Of a stretch of DNA of 64,000 nucleotides, positions 9,367 to 19,035 are shown in pieces; the stretch's first letter is position 1; every line of letters starts with the position of its first letter. The notes under the pieces are model-generated. The model did not search any database. It was not told the DNA's origin and was given only the letters and a program-made list of their open reading frames with translations. Both the position numbers and the translations under genes were made by a program. Source of the DNA: Streptacidiphilus jeojiense (GTDB lineage Bacteria > Actinomycetota > Actinomycetes > Streptomycetales > Streptomycetaceae); contig NZ_JOEH01000016.1 of NCBI RefSeq assembly GCF_000719095.1, positions 287,917 through 351,916 of the forward strand, given 5' to 3'.

Positions 9367-9402
9367 AGGGTGAGGATAGTCACCCTGCCACCCTCCATGA
9401 CA
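9367..9402 (-). promoter_or_regulatory. Probable promoter giving a leaderless mRNA for the DUF1707 gene
   Basis: On the minus strand, TATCCT (9373-9378) lies 6 nt before GTG 9366, and TGTCAT (9397-9402) lies 18 bp further up. There is no Shine-Dalgarno sequence. The spacing puts the transcription start at or next to the G of the start codon, as in the many leaderless actinobacterial genes. Confidence 0.4.
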
Positions 9403-9451
9403 GCCCCGGCAGCCCCGATCAGTACCCTGGGGAGGGCTCCGCCACGGCTGC

Positions 9452-9480
9452 CGGAGCTCGGAGCCCGCCGCCGAGCTCCG
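9452..9480 (+). promoter_or_regulatory. 5'-leader hairpin ahead of the class I fumarase
   Basis: CGGAGCTCGG (9452-9461) and CCGAGCTCCG (9471-9480) form a perfect 10-bp stem with a 9-nt loop. It ends 24 nt before the fumarase ATG, upstream of its ribosome site (GAGGA). It may protect the leader or act as a regulatory structure. There is no evidence beyond the fold. Confidence 0.35.
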
Positions 9481-9504
9481 ATCGCCGAAGAATGAGGACC
9501 CACG

Positions 9505-11157
<1,653 letters not shown>

Positions 11158-11225
11158 TTCGTCCGGACGGGGGTGGAGCGGGGGAACACCAGCTCCGCCC
11201 CCGTCGCTGTGGGTAGACGGAGGTC

Positions 11226-12632
11226 ATGACCATGAACATGGATGCAACCGACGGCTACCGGATCGAGCACGACTCGATGGGCGAGGTGCGGGTTCCCAAG
11301 GACGCCAAGTGGGGGGCGCAGACCCAGCGGGCGGTGGAGAACTTCCCCGTCTCCGGGCAGCGGCTGGAGCGGGCGCACATCGAGGCGCTGGCGCGGATCA
11401 AGGCGGCGGCGGCCCGGGTCAACGGTGAGCTCGGGGTGCTGGACGGCGACGTGGCCGAGGCCGTCGCCGCGGCGGCCGAGGAGGTGGCGTCGGGGCGCTG
11501 GGACGGGGAGTTCCCCATCGACGTGTTCCAGACCGGTTCCGGGACCTCGTCCAACATGAACGCCAACGAGGTGATCGCGGCGCTGGCCGCCGAGCGGCTC
11601 GGGGCGCCGGTGCACCCCAACGACCACGTCAACGCCAGCCAGTCGTCCAACGACGTCTTCCCCAGCTCGATCCACATCGCGGCCACCGCCGCCGTCACCC
11701 ATGACCTGGTCCCCGCGCTGGAGCACCTGGCCGAGGCGCTGGAGCGCAAGGCGGTGGAGTTCGCGGCCGCGGTGAAGTCCGGCCGGACCCATCTGATGGA
11801 CGCCACGCCGGTGACCCTGGGGCAGGAGTTCGGCGGGTACGCCGCCCAGGTCAGGTACGGAGTCGAGCGGCTGCGGGCGACGCTGCCCCGGGTGGCCGAG
11901 CTGCCGCTGGGCGGGACGGCCGTGGGCACCGGGATCAACACCCCGCCCGGCTTCTCGGCCGCGGTGATCGCCGAGGTCGCCCGGGCCACCGGGCTGCCGC
12001 TGACCGAGGCGCGGAACCACTTCGAGGCGCAGGGCGCACGGGACGGCCTGGTGGAGCTGAGCGGCCAGCTGCGCACCGTCGCGGTCGGGTTCACGAAGAT
12101 CGCCAACGATCTGCGCTGGATGGGCTCGGGACCGCGCACCGGGCTGGGCGAGATCAACCTGCCCGACCTCCAGCCCGGCTCGTCGATCATGCCGGGCAAG
12201 GTCAACCCGGTGATCCCCGAGGCCGTGGTGATGGTCGCCGCGCAGGTGGTCGGCAATGACGCGACGGTGGCGACGGCCGGCGCGGCGGGCAACTTCGAGC
12301 TCAATGTGATGCTGCCGGTGATCGCCAGGAACCTGCTGGAGTCGGTCCGGCTGCTGGCCAACGTCGCCCGGCTGCTGGCCGACCGCACGGTGGACGGCAT
12401 CACCGCCAACGTGGGGCGGATGCGCGAGCTGGCCGAGTCCTCGCCCTCCGTGGTCACCCCGCTGAACCGCTACATCGGCTACGAGGAGGCGGCGAAGGTC
12501 GCCAAGCAGTCGCTGGCCGAGCTGAAGACGATCCGTCAGGTGGTGCTGGAGCGCGGCTACGTCGACCGCGGCGAGCTGACGGAGCAGCAGCTGGACACGG
12601 CCCTGGACGTGCTGGGCATGACCCGGCCCTGA
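11226..12632 (+). CDS. fumC: Class II fumarate hydratase
   Basis: This 468-residue aspartase/fumarase-superfamily enzyme needs no metal. The superfamily signature [13 protein letters not shown] is present, along with the substrate-site blocks [26 protein letters not shown] and [33 protein letters not shown] lies in the middle of the chain. It catalyses fumarate to malate and lies directly after the class I gene; co-transcription is likely since only 69 bp separate them. A perfect hairpin begins inside its stop region. Confidence 0.97.
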   Translation: MTMNMDATDGYRIEHDSMGEVRVPKDAKWGAQTQRAVENFPVSGQRLERAHIEALARIKAAAARVNGELGVLDGDVAEAVAAAAEEVASGRWDGEFPIDVFQTGSGTSSNMNANEVIAALAAERLGAPVHPNDHVNASQSSNDVFPSSIHIAATAAVTHDLVPALEHLAEALERKAVEFAAAVKSGRTHLMDATPVTLGQEFGGYAAQVRYGVERLRATLPRVAELPLGGTAVGTGINTPPGFSAAVIAEVARATGLPLTEARNHFEAQGARDGLVELSGQLRTVAVGFTKIANDLRWMGSGPRTGLGEINLPDLQPGSSIMPGKVNPVIPEAVVMVAAQVVGNDATVATAGAAGNFELNVMLPVIARNLLESVRLLANVARLLADRTVDGITANVGRMRELAESSPSVVTPLNRYIGYEEAAKVAKQSLAELKTIRQVVLERGYVDRGELTEQQLDTALDVLGMTRP

Positions 12633-12662
12633 CCGCGCGTGGGGGAAGCGGTCAGGGCCGGG
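12622..12662 (+). terminator. Terminator hairpin at the end of fumC
   Basis: Perfect 15-bp arms CCCGGCCCTGACCGC (12622-12636) and GCGGTCAGGGCCGGG (12648-12662) have an 11-nt loop. The left arm contains the last codons and stop of fumC. Confidence 0.75.
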
Positions 12663-12664
12663 CC

Positions 12665-12712
12665 GTCGGATGCCGGCTGAGGGCTGACAGGTGGTGACAG
12701 CCGGCATCCGAC
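12665..12712. terminator. Second back-to-back terminator hairpin, for the converging chitinase
   Basis: Perfect 15-bp arms GTCGGATGCCGGCTG (12665-12679) and CAGCCGGCATCCGAC (12698-12712) have an 18-nt loop that can pair further. It sits 3 bp past the chitinase stop and 2 bp from the fumC hairpin, so each converging gene has its own insulator. Confidence 0.75.
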
Positions 12713-12715
12713 TAC

Positions 12716-14791
12716 TCAGGCGACGGCGATGTCGTCGGCCGAGTAGGCGCTCTGGCCGTACCACCCGTGGATGTAGAGGGTGACCGAGGTGGACGAGCCA
12801 GTGGTGAAGGTGACGGTCAGCTTCTGCCAGGTGGAGCCGGGACTGGCCCAGGTGCTGGCCGTGGCCCCGCCGCTGACGCCCAGGTAGACGTAGTTGCCCT
12901 GGATCCACCCGGTGAGGGTGTAGGCCGTGTTGGCCTTGAGTGTCAGCGTCTGCTGGCACTGGGCGGTGTCACTGGACGTCGGCGTCGCCGTGAGGGCGTG
13001 GCTGCCGCTGTGGACGGTGCTGCTCTGGACGGTGGCGCCGCCCGCTGCGGAGCAGGTCCAGGGGGACAGCGAGCCGGTCTCGAAGCCGCCGTTGACGACT
13101 GCTCCGCCGGTGGGCGGGGCGGTGGTCGGCGGTGCGGTGGTCGGCGGCGCCGTCGTGGGCGGGGCGGTGGTGGGAGGCGCCGTGGTCGGCGGAGCCGTGG
13201 TGGGCGGGGCCGTGGTCGGCGGCGCGGTGGTCGGCGGGGCCGGGCAGCTGGACGCCGAGCCGTTGGTGTCGGCCACGGTGTCGTTGAAGAGCGTCGCCGC
13301 CGGGTCCAGGTCGTACATCGAGAACATCATGGTTCCGCCCAGGCCGTTGCAGTGCAGGTAGTTGGCGGTGGCCTGGATGGACTGGGCGTCCTCACCGCTC
13401 CAGAAGTTGCTGCCGTCGTAGAAGTAGGCGGCCTGCGCGGTCGGATCCCAGAAGGTGTCGGCCGCGTTGTCGACCACCCCGGTCAGCTCCTTGTACATCC
13501 GCACGCCCGCGACGTTGCCGGAGTCGGCCGCGCCGGTCGCCGGACCGGTCGCGGTCTGGAACAGGCCGTGGTTGCTGCCGGCTGGCACCCCGGTCCAGCC
13601 CCGGTAGTAGAACGGGATGCCCAGGGTCAGCTTGCCCGGTGGGAAGCCGCCGGTGATGCCGTACTGGGAGTCGCCGACGGTGTAGGCCTTCACCGCCTCG
13701 TCCACCGAGTACTTGGCGGTGCCGGGGGCGATCGGGGTCATCGGGTCGTTCGGTCCGGAGTACAGCGGCGCCTGGTGGTTGGTGGGCCCGGTGGGCTCCC
13801 AGCCGCCGTGCATGTCGTAGGTCATGGCGTCGCCGAAGGTCAGGTACTGGCCGATCTTGTTGGTCTCGATGCTCTGGATCTTGTCCTGGCCGGACGGCAG
13901 GGCGGCGCTGAGGGCGTAGGTCTTGCCGTCGGCAGTGCCCTGGGTGTTGAGCTCGCTGCGGAACTCCGCGAGCAGCGCGGTGAAGTTGGCCTTGTCCGCG
14001 GTGCTGGAGTGGTTGCCGGTGTGGCCGCCGCCGCCCGGGTACTCCCAGTCGATGTCGAAGCCGTCGAAGATGCCCTTGCCGGTGCCGGCCCCGCCGTAGC
14101 CGTTCTGCGAGGGCAGGTTGCCCTTGATGAACATGTCGATGCAGGAGGACACCAGCGCCTTGCGGGAGGCGTCGGTCGCCGCGGCGTCGGAGAAGTACTT
14201 GGAGTAGGTCCAACCGCCGATCGACAGCAGGATCTTGAGGTTGGGGTTCTTCGCCTTGAGCTCCTGGAGCTGGTGGAAGTTGCCCACGATCGGCATGTTG
14301 TAAGCGTCCGAGGTGCCGTCGACGCTGATGCTGGAGTCGTAGGACTTGCCGTAGTCGGCGAAGGAGTCGCCCGCGCCGTCACCGGCGTTGGGGTTGGTCT
14401 CGTCCTGCGAGGCGGCCGAGTTGGCCTCGAAGCAGGTGTGCGAGGTCGGGTCGATGTTCTCGAAGTCGTAGATCAGGTAGTCGAGTTTGGGCGCGATGCC
14501 CTCGGTCTGCAGGTTCTTGGGATAGAAGGCGTTCTGGTAGATCGACCACTGGTCGAAGTACCCGATCTTCAGCCCGCCGCTGGTGGCAGCGGCGCCGGTG
14601 GTATTGGTCGCCGGGGCCACCGTGGCGGCCCCGGCCGAGGTGGCCAGCAGCGACGCGGACAGCCCGACCAGGGCTGCCGCGACGGTGGCGACGGTCATGC
14701 CGAGCCGCCGTGGACCACGGCGCGGCCGGTCGGGACCGCGTGTGGACTGCTGCACGGGCTGCCGCATGGAACGGCGCATGGACTGGTGCAT
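12716..14791 (-). CDS. Secreted GH18 chitinase with C-terminal carbohydrate-binding module
   Basis: This is a 691-residue exported chitinase. The order is a long basic N-terminus and signal peptide (hydrophobic core about 33-54), a GH18 barrel (about 70-505), a linker of eight TTAPP repeats, and a C-terminal binding module (about 566-691, NGGFETGSLSPWTC to SADDIAVA). The catalytic DxxDxDxE motif reads DGFDIDWE at residues 243-250, with E250 the proton donor. A closely similar module, placed N-terminally, occurs in the second chitinase at 25576-27114. ATG 14791 has GGGAGG 7 nt ahead. Two DasR-like sites lie upstream, so induction by N-acetylglucosamine or chito-oligomers is likely. Confidence 0.95.
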   Translation of the reverse strand: MHQSMRRSMRQPVQQSTRGPDRPRRGPRRLGMTVATVAAALVGLSASLLATSAGAATVAPATNTTGAAATSGGLKIGYFDQWSIYQNAFYPKNLQTEGIAPKLDYLIYDFENIDPTSHTCFEANSAASQDETNPNAGDGAGDSFADYGKSYDSSISVDGTSDAYNMPIVGNFHQLQELKAKNPNLKILLSIGGWTYSKYFSDAAATDASRKALVSSCIDMFIKGNLPSQNGYGGAGTGKGIFDGFDIDWEYPGGGGHTGNHSSTADKANFTALLAEFRSELNTQGTADGKTYALSAALPSGQDKIQSIETNKIGQYLTFGDAMTYDMHGGWEPTGPTNHQAPLYSGPNDPMTPIAPGTAKYSVDEAVKAYTVGDSQYGITGGFPPGKLTLGIPFYYRGWTGVPAGSNHGLFQTATGPATGAADSGNVAGVRMYKELTGVVDNAADTFWDPTAQAAYFYDGSNFWSGEDAQSIQATANYLHCNGLGGTMMFSMYDLDPAATLFNDTVADTNGSASSCPAPPTTAPPTTAPPTTAPPTTAPPTTAPPTTAPPTTAPPTTAPPTGGAVVNGGFETGSLSPWTCSAAGGATVQSSTVHSGSHALTATPTSSDTAQCQQTLTLKANTAYTLTGWIQGNYVYLGVSGGATASTWASPGSTWQKLTVTFTTGSSTSVTLYIHGWYGQSAYSADDIAVA
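13112..13231 (-). repeat. Eight 15-bp repeats encoding the TTAPP linker
   Basis: Eight in-frame 15-bp units on the minus strand encode TTAPP pentapeptides joining the GH18 barrel to the binding module. The units differ at silent positions, so the repeat is old or held by selection on the protein. Pro/Thr linkers of this kind are flexible and often glycosylated. Confidence 0.9.
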
Positions 14792-14865
14792 GGTGCGTCC
14801 TCCCGAAGTGGGGGATGAGGGGGACGTGAGCGCATGCGCATGCGTTGGGCAGGTACCTGCCACTC

Positions 14866-14908
14866 AATGTGGTACAGACCAATCACTCCGTCAAGGGTCT
14901 GGACCAAT
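14866..14908 (-). promoter_or_regulatory. Chitinase promoter with two DasR-like operators
   Basis: On the minus strand, TTGACG (14889-14894) is followed by a 17-bp spacer and CACATT (14866-14871). Two direct repeats, ATTGGTCCAGACCC (14895-14908) and ATTGGTCTGTACCA (14870-14883), have centres 25 bp apart. One abuts the -35 and the other covers the spacer and -10. Both resemble the DasR responsive element (core TGGTCTAGACCA) and the 12-bp direct repeats known in Streptomyces chitinase promoters. Confidence 0.7.
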
Positions 14909-14991
14909 AAGGTGACTGACTGCCGGTTATGATCAGATCGTCGGCCCTACAGTGGCCGAGAGCGGTCCCGTACGGACAAGGGTGGTCGGCG

Positions 14992-15864
14992 ATGACCGAT
15001 AGCGCGTCGGGGTGGATGAGCACAGCCGTGCGTCTTGAGCCGATCCAGCCGGTGGACCTGCGGACCGACCGTCCGCAGTCGGCACGGATGTACGACTTCC
15101 TGCTCGGCGGGAAGACCAACTTCCCGGTGGACCGCGCGGTCGCCGAGCAGGCGCTGGCCGCCTACCCCGGGCTGCGCACGGTGACCCGGATGAACCGGGC
15201 CTTCATGCGGATCGCGGTGGAGTTCCTGGCCAGGCAGGGGATCACCCAGTTCCTGGACATCGGCACCGGCATCCCGACCACGCCCAATGTGCACGAGATC
15301 GCCCAGGGCATCCACCCGGACGCCCGCATCGTCTACACCGACAACGACCCGATCGTGCTCGCCCACGCCCGTGCGCTGCTCACCGGGACCACCGGCGAGG
15401 GCCGGGTGGACTACATCGAGGCGGACCTGCGGCAGCCGCAGCAGATCCTCGGCCACAGCTGCCTGACCGGCGAGCAGCCGGCGCTCGACCTGGACCGCCC
15501 GGTCGCACTGCAGCTGATCTCGGTGCTGCACTTCGTCCCGGACCAGGACGAACCGTACGCCCTGGTCCGGGAGTTGCTGAAGCCGCTGGCCCCCGGCAGC
15601 TACCTGGTGCTGTCGCACGCCACCGCCGACAGCAACCCGGAGGCGGTCAACCGGGGCGCGGACACCTACCGCGCGGCGGGCGTCCGCTTCCAGACCCGCG
15701 ACCGCGCCGAGGTCGAGGCCTTCGCGGACGGCCTGGAGCTGCTCGCCCCCGGCGTCGCCACGCCCACCACCTGGTGGCCCGCCTTCGCCGGGGACGCCGC
15801 ACTCCCCTACGCCGACGACCCGGCCGTCGACGACGCCTACCTGCTGATCGCCCGCAAACCCTGA
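14992..15864 (+). CDS. SAM-dependent methyltransferase, DUF574 (Methyltransf_19) family
   Basis: This 290-residue protein begins with the typical family lead PQSARMYDFLLGGKTNFPVDR. The SAM-binding motif I FLDIGTGIPTTPNVHEIA starts near residue 87, followed by motif II RIVYTDNDPIVLAHARALL. The end (AYLLIARKP) is normal for the family. These proteins are abundant in streptomycetes, often next to regulators or secondary-metabolite genes, and their substrates are mostly unknown. ATG 14992 is chosen over ATG 14929 because AAGGGTGG lies about 9 nt ahead and homologues start near here. It is divergent from the chitinase and converges on pirin. Confidence 0.88.
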   Translation: MTDSASGWMSTAVRLEPIQPVDLRTDRPQSARMYDFLLGGKTNFPVDRAVAEQALAAYPGLRTVTRMNRAFMRIAVEFLARQGITQFLDIGTGIPTTPNVHEIAQGIHPDARIVYTDNDPIVLAHARALLTGTTGEGRVDYIEADLRQPQQILGHSCLTGEQPALDLDRPVALQLISVLHFVPDQDEPYALVRELLKPLAPGSYLVLSHATADSNPEAVNRGADTYRAAGVRFQTRDRAEVEAFADGLELLAPGVATPTTWWPAFAGDAALPYADDPAVDDAYLLIARKP

Positions 15865-15879
15865 TCCCCGGGGTTCAGC

Positions 15880-16845
15880 TCAGCGCACTCGGCCGCGCGG
15901 CTTCAGCGGCAGGTCGGGAAGGGCCGGGGCGGGGATGGGGGCGCCGTCGTAGCCGTGCACCTCGCCGAAGCGGGAGCCGGTCATCCAGGCCTCGCGGGCC
16001 TCGGTGATCTCGTCGCCGCTGCGGGCCACGAAGTTCCACCACATCACCAGCTTCTCCTCGAACGGCTCGCCGCCGAGCAGCAGCAGGCCGCTGTCGGCCG
16101 CGGCGCGCAGCGGCAGCTCGCGGCGTCCGCAGCCCAGGTAGAGCATCGAGCCGCGCTGCACCGGCACCCCGTCCACCTCGGCGTCGCCCGACATCACCAG
16201 CACCGCGTACTCGAAGTCGGGCTGCAGCGGCAGCCGCGCCGAGGCGCCGGCGGCCAGCGTGAGGTCGGCGCCGACCAGCGGCGAGTAGGTCCGGCCCGGC
16301 GAGCGGGCGCCGTCGAGCTCGCCCATGATCACGGTGGCGTGCAGCCCGGGCGCGGTGACCTCGGGCAGCACCGGGTGGTGCTCGAAGTGCGGCTCGGTGT
16401 GCCGGTCCGCGTCGGGGAGGGCCACCCAGAGCTGCGCGCCGTGCAGCAGCGGGGAGTGCGGGGACGGGGACTGCTCGGAGTGCGCGATGGCCCGACCCGC
16501 CGTCATCAGCCCAAGCTCGCGCGGCCGGACGGTGGCCAGGCTGCCGAGGCTGTCCCGGTGCTGCACCTCGCCGTCGTGCAGCCAGCTGACGGTCTGCAGG
16601 CCGATGTGCGGGTGCGGGGCCACCTGCATCCCCGGCTCGCTGGCGATGTCGTCGGGCCCGTAGTGGTCCACGAAGCACCAGGCGCCGACCATCCTCCGCC
16701 CCAGGTTCGGCAGCAGCCGCCGCACCACGGTGCTGCCACCCAGCGGCACCTGCCGGCCCGTCAGCAGCTCGTGCACCGGCTCCGCCGCAACGTCCTCACG
16801 CCCACCGCACACCCGCGCCTGCGGCGCGGTCTCCAGGTTGCTCAT
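15880..16845 (-). CDS. Pirin-family bicupin protein
   Basis: This 321-residue protein has two cupin folds. The N-terminal pirin block MVGAWCFVDHYGPDD is followed by the metal-site histidines in APHPHIGLQTVSWLHDGEVQHRDSLGS, and then by TAGRAIAHSEQSP. The C-terminal cupin contains LLLLGGEPFEEKLVMWWNFVARS. Pirins bind iron and act as quercetinase-like dioxygenases or transcription cofactors. Its start lies 11 nt after the HNH nuclease stop and uses a site in GGCTAAGGTGCG, so it may ride on the same message as the ATPase-HNH pair. Confidence 0.93.
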   Translation of the reverse strand: MSNLETAPQARVCGGREDVAAEPVHELLTGRQVPLGGSTVVRRLLPNLGRRMVGAWCFVDHYGPDDIASEPGMQVAPHPHIGLQTVSWLHDGEVQHRDSLGSLATVRPRELGLMTAGRAIAHSEQSPSPHSPLLHGAQLWVALPDADRHTEPHFEHHPVLPEVTAPGLHATVIMGELDGARSPGRTYSPLVGADLTLAAGASARLPLQPDFEYAVLVMSGDAEVDGVPVQRGSMLYLGCGRRELPLRAAADSGLLLLGGEPFEEKLVMWWNFVARSGDEITEAREAWMTGSRFGEVHGYDGAPIPAPALPDLPLKPRGRVR

Positions 16846-16856
16846 ACCATCGCACC

Positions 16857-17573
16857 TTAGCCGGAACGGCGGGCCAGCCAACGCAGGCTCTCCCGTTCGG
16901 GCTCCCCCATGACCAGGGCGGCACCGGGCTGCTCGCGCAGCGCCTGCATCGCATGCAGCACGTCGGCGAAGGGCTGGATCGCCAGCGCGTCCGCCACCTG
17001 GCCGGCCTCCGCACCCTGCGCGGAACCGAGCTGGTGGTGGATGTCGCGCAGCATGGACCGGCAGCGGACGAAGGCCGCCGCCCTCCCGTCCACCAGTGCC
17101 CTCCGGTTCAGACCGAAGACGTCGATGGTGACCGCGCCCTTCTCCGAACGCGGCCGGTACTCCCCGGACCGCAGCACCAGTTGTAGGTGGTCCGCCGGAT
17201 CCTCCTGGGTGGGATCGACCAGGAGGCAGTCGCCGGAGGCGTCGACGGGGAAGCGGTCGCGTTTGTGGTTGCTGTTGCAGTGCGTGCAGGCCAGCAGGTG
17301 GTTGACCCAGACGAACGCCTTCAGCGGGTTCCGGGCCAGCGGCTCGAAGTGGTCGATGGACGCACCGTGGCTGTCCCCGCAGTACATGCACCGCTGGACG
17401 CCGGGGGCCATCCGCTCCAGCGCCTCGCGCAACTGCCTGCGTAACGCGGCCGCCCCCGACCAGGCCCGGCGCGCCTGCTCGGCGGTGGCACCGCTGCGGA
17501 CCAGGGCGGCGGTGCGCGACACCAGCCGGCGGTCCAGCCGCTCCTCCAGGGCCGGCCTCCTCAGTGGGATCAT
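16857..17573 (-). CDS. HNH endonuclease, PtuB (Septu)-like
   Basis: This 238-residue protein has an HNH/zinc-finger nuclease core in the middle: C62 and C65 (RCMYCGDSHG), the IDHFEP motif with H75, N91 in WVNHLLACTHCN, C96, C99, N100 and K104, then FP. This spacing is that of the PtuB/TIGR02646 nucleases found with ATPases in Septu defence systems and some retrons. Flanking helical regions (1-58 and 150-238) have no named domain. Its start codon overlaps the ATPase stop by one base (TGATG), so translation is coupled. It probably cleaves DNA when licensed by the ATPase. Confidence 0.85.
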   Translation of the reverse strand: MIPLRRPALEERLDRRLVSRTAALVRSGATAEQARRAWSGAAALRRQLREALERMAPGVQRCMYCGDSHGASIDHFEPLARNPLKAFVWVNHLLACTHCNSNHKRDRFPVDASGDCLLVDPTQEDPADHLQLVLRSGEYRPRSEKGAVTIDVFGLNRRALVDGRAAAFVRCRSMLRDIHHQLGSAQGAEAGQVADALAIQPFADVLHAMQALREQPGAALVMGEPERESLRWLARRSG

Positions 17574-18940
17574 CAGCGCCGGGCCAGGCGGGCGGACACC
17601 TCGATCACCCGGGCGCTGAGCGAACTGTTGAGCTTGCTGCTCAGCTCCTCGTACTCGGCGAGCTCCGCCTCGGAGGCCGCGCCGTTGAGCACCCGGCCCT
17701 CCAGATCGCCGATCCGCCGGCGGGCCCGCTCGGCCACGGCGGAGTACGGGCTCTCCAGCCCGAACAGCTCGGAGAGCACGGCGTCGTCCCCGCTCCCGTA
17801 GACCACCCGGCTGTAGAGGTCGTCGTCGACGACCTCCGGAGCGGCGTCCTCGTCCGGCGCAGCCAGGCGGATCAGGCCGCCGGGGTCCGCCGCCTGGCAG
17901 ACGTAGGGGCTGTGGGTGGTGACGATGAACTGGATCCGCGGGAAGTGCGTCCTCAGCCAGTCACCGACGCGCTGCTGCCAGGTGACGTGCAGATGCGCGT
18001 CGACCTCGTCGATGAGCACCACCCCGGCCCTGGGGACGACCACCCGACCGTCCTTGCGCTCCACCACCGGTTCGGCCGGGTGCAGCGGGCCGAGCGTCTC
18101 CCAGACCAGGTTGACCACCATGGCGACAGCCGTCCGGTAGCCGTCGCTCATCTCCTGCAGCGCGAACTCCCGCCCGCCGCGCTCGACCCACAGACCCTGC
18201 GAGTCGACCCGGGAGACCCGGAACCCGTCCGGGAGCAGTCCGTCGCCGAGCAGGGCCAGCACCGCGTCGATGATCTCGGCCGAGCCCGCCCGCCCCTCCA
18301 GGCTGCGGTGGTGCTCACCGACCAGCCAGGCCACCCCTTCGGCAAGGGCGGCGTCGTTGTCGAAGAGGGTGGCGAAGGTGGCGGCGTCCTGCCCGCCGTC
18401 CCTGGCCAGGCGCCGGAACGGACCGTAGCCGACGAACATCCCGTCGGTCAGGCTGTCCCACTCCGGGTCGGCGATCGCGACGCGCACCGGTTTCCGGCCC
18501 CGGCCGCCTGTGGACCGCAGGGTGAGCCTGCGGTTCCAGACCGGCTGCGGGGGGCGCTTGCCGGAACGGCTCCTGGCGTCGACCCAGACGCACTCGGTAC
18601 GGATCTCCCCGTGCCCGGCCCCGTCCGCCGGCCTGCCGCTGCCCGGCCTGCCGCCCAGCAGGAACTCGATGTCGTCCGGGTCGGCGTCCATGGTCAGCCG
18701 GATCCGGCTGGGCGTCGCCGTCGGCCACGCGTGCAGGTCGGGGGCGAGCGGATAGGCCACGGACGGGGTGCACAGAGCTATTGCGAGCGCCTTGAGCAGG
18801 GTCGACTTCCCGGAACCGTTGCGGCCGGCCAGAACCGTCCAGCCGGCGTGGGTCCCATCGGGGCGGGTGAGCGCCAGATCGACCGAGCGGGCCCCGTGGA
18901 ACCCGCGGATCCCGTCGATCTGGACTCTCGACACGTACAC
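17573..18940 (-). CDS. AAA/ABC-type ATPase, PtuA (Septu)-like
   Basis: This 455-residue protein belongs to the RecF/SMC-like AAA_21/AAA_23 class. Walker A is GRNGSGKST at residues 39-47. A long insert follows, then a signature-like segment (LQEMSDGYRTAVAMVVNLV), Walker B VVLIDE at 307-312 with E312, a D-loop (VDAHLH) and the switch histidine H343 in TTHSPYV. There is no TOPRIM domain at the C-terminus, which argues against an OLD or GajA nuclease. The last 90 residues are helical. The GTG start has GGGGAG 7 nt ahead. With the overlapping HNH gene it matches a two-gene Septu-type module; a DNA repair role remains possible. Confidence 0.85.
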   Translation of the reverse strand: MYVSRVQIDGIRGFHGARSVDLALTRPDGTHAGWTVLAGRNGSGKSTLLKALAIALCTPSVAYPLAPDLHAWPTATPSRIRLTMDADPDDIEFLLGGRPGSGRPADGAGHGEIRTECVWVDARSRSGKRPPQPVWNRRLTLRSTGGRGRKPVRVAIADPEWDSLTDGMFVGYGPFRRLARDGGQDAATFATLFDNDAALAEGVAWLVGEHHRSLEGRAGSAEIIDAVLALLGDGLLPDGFRVSRVDSQGLWVERGGREFALQEMSDGYRTAVAMVVNLVWETLGPLHPAEPVVERKDGRVVVPRAGVVLIDEVDAHLHVTWQQRVGDWLRTHFPRIQFIVTTHSPYVCQAADPGGLIRLAAPDEDAAPEVVDDDLYSRVVYGSGDDAVLSELFGLESPYSAVAERARRRIGDLEGRVLNGAASEAELAEYEELSSKLNSSLSARVIEVSARLARR

Positions 18941-19035
18941 CCGTGGTCTCCCCTTCCGTGCCGCCGGCCGTCACGGGCCGCTGTGACGAGACTAGCCGGA
19001 CCGGCAGCGCGACGAGCGTCCTGCGGAGCCGGGTC

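Noticed and set aside
13112..13231. Regular 15-bp units that might look like a CRISPR array
   Set aside because: The units are in-frame TTAPP codons inside a chitinase linker, with no spacers and no cas genes.
17573..18940. ATPase as an OLD-family or Gabija GajA nuclease
   Set aside because: There is no TOPRIM domain after the ATPase motifs; the nuclease activity is supplied by the separate HNH protein.
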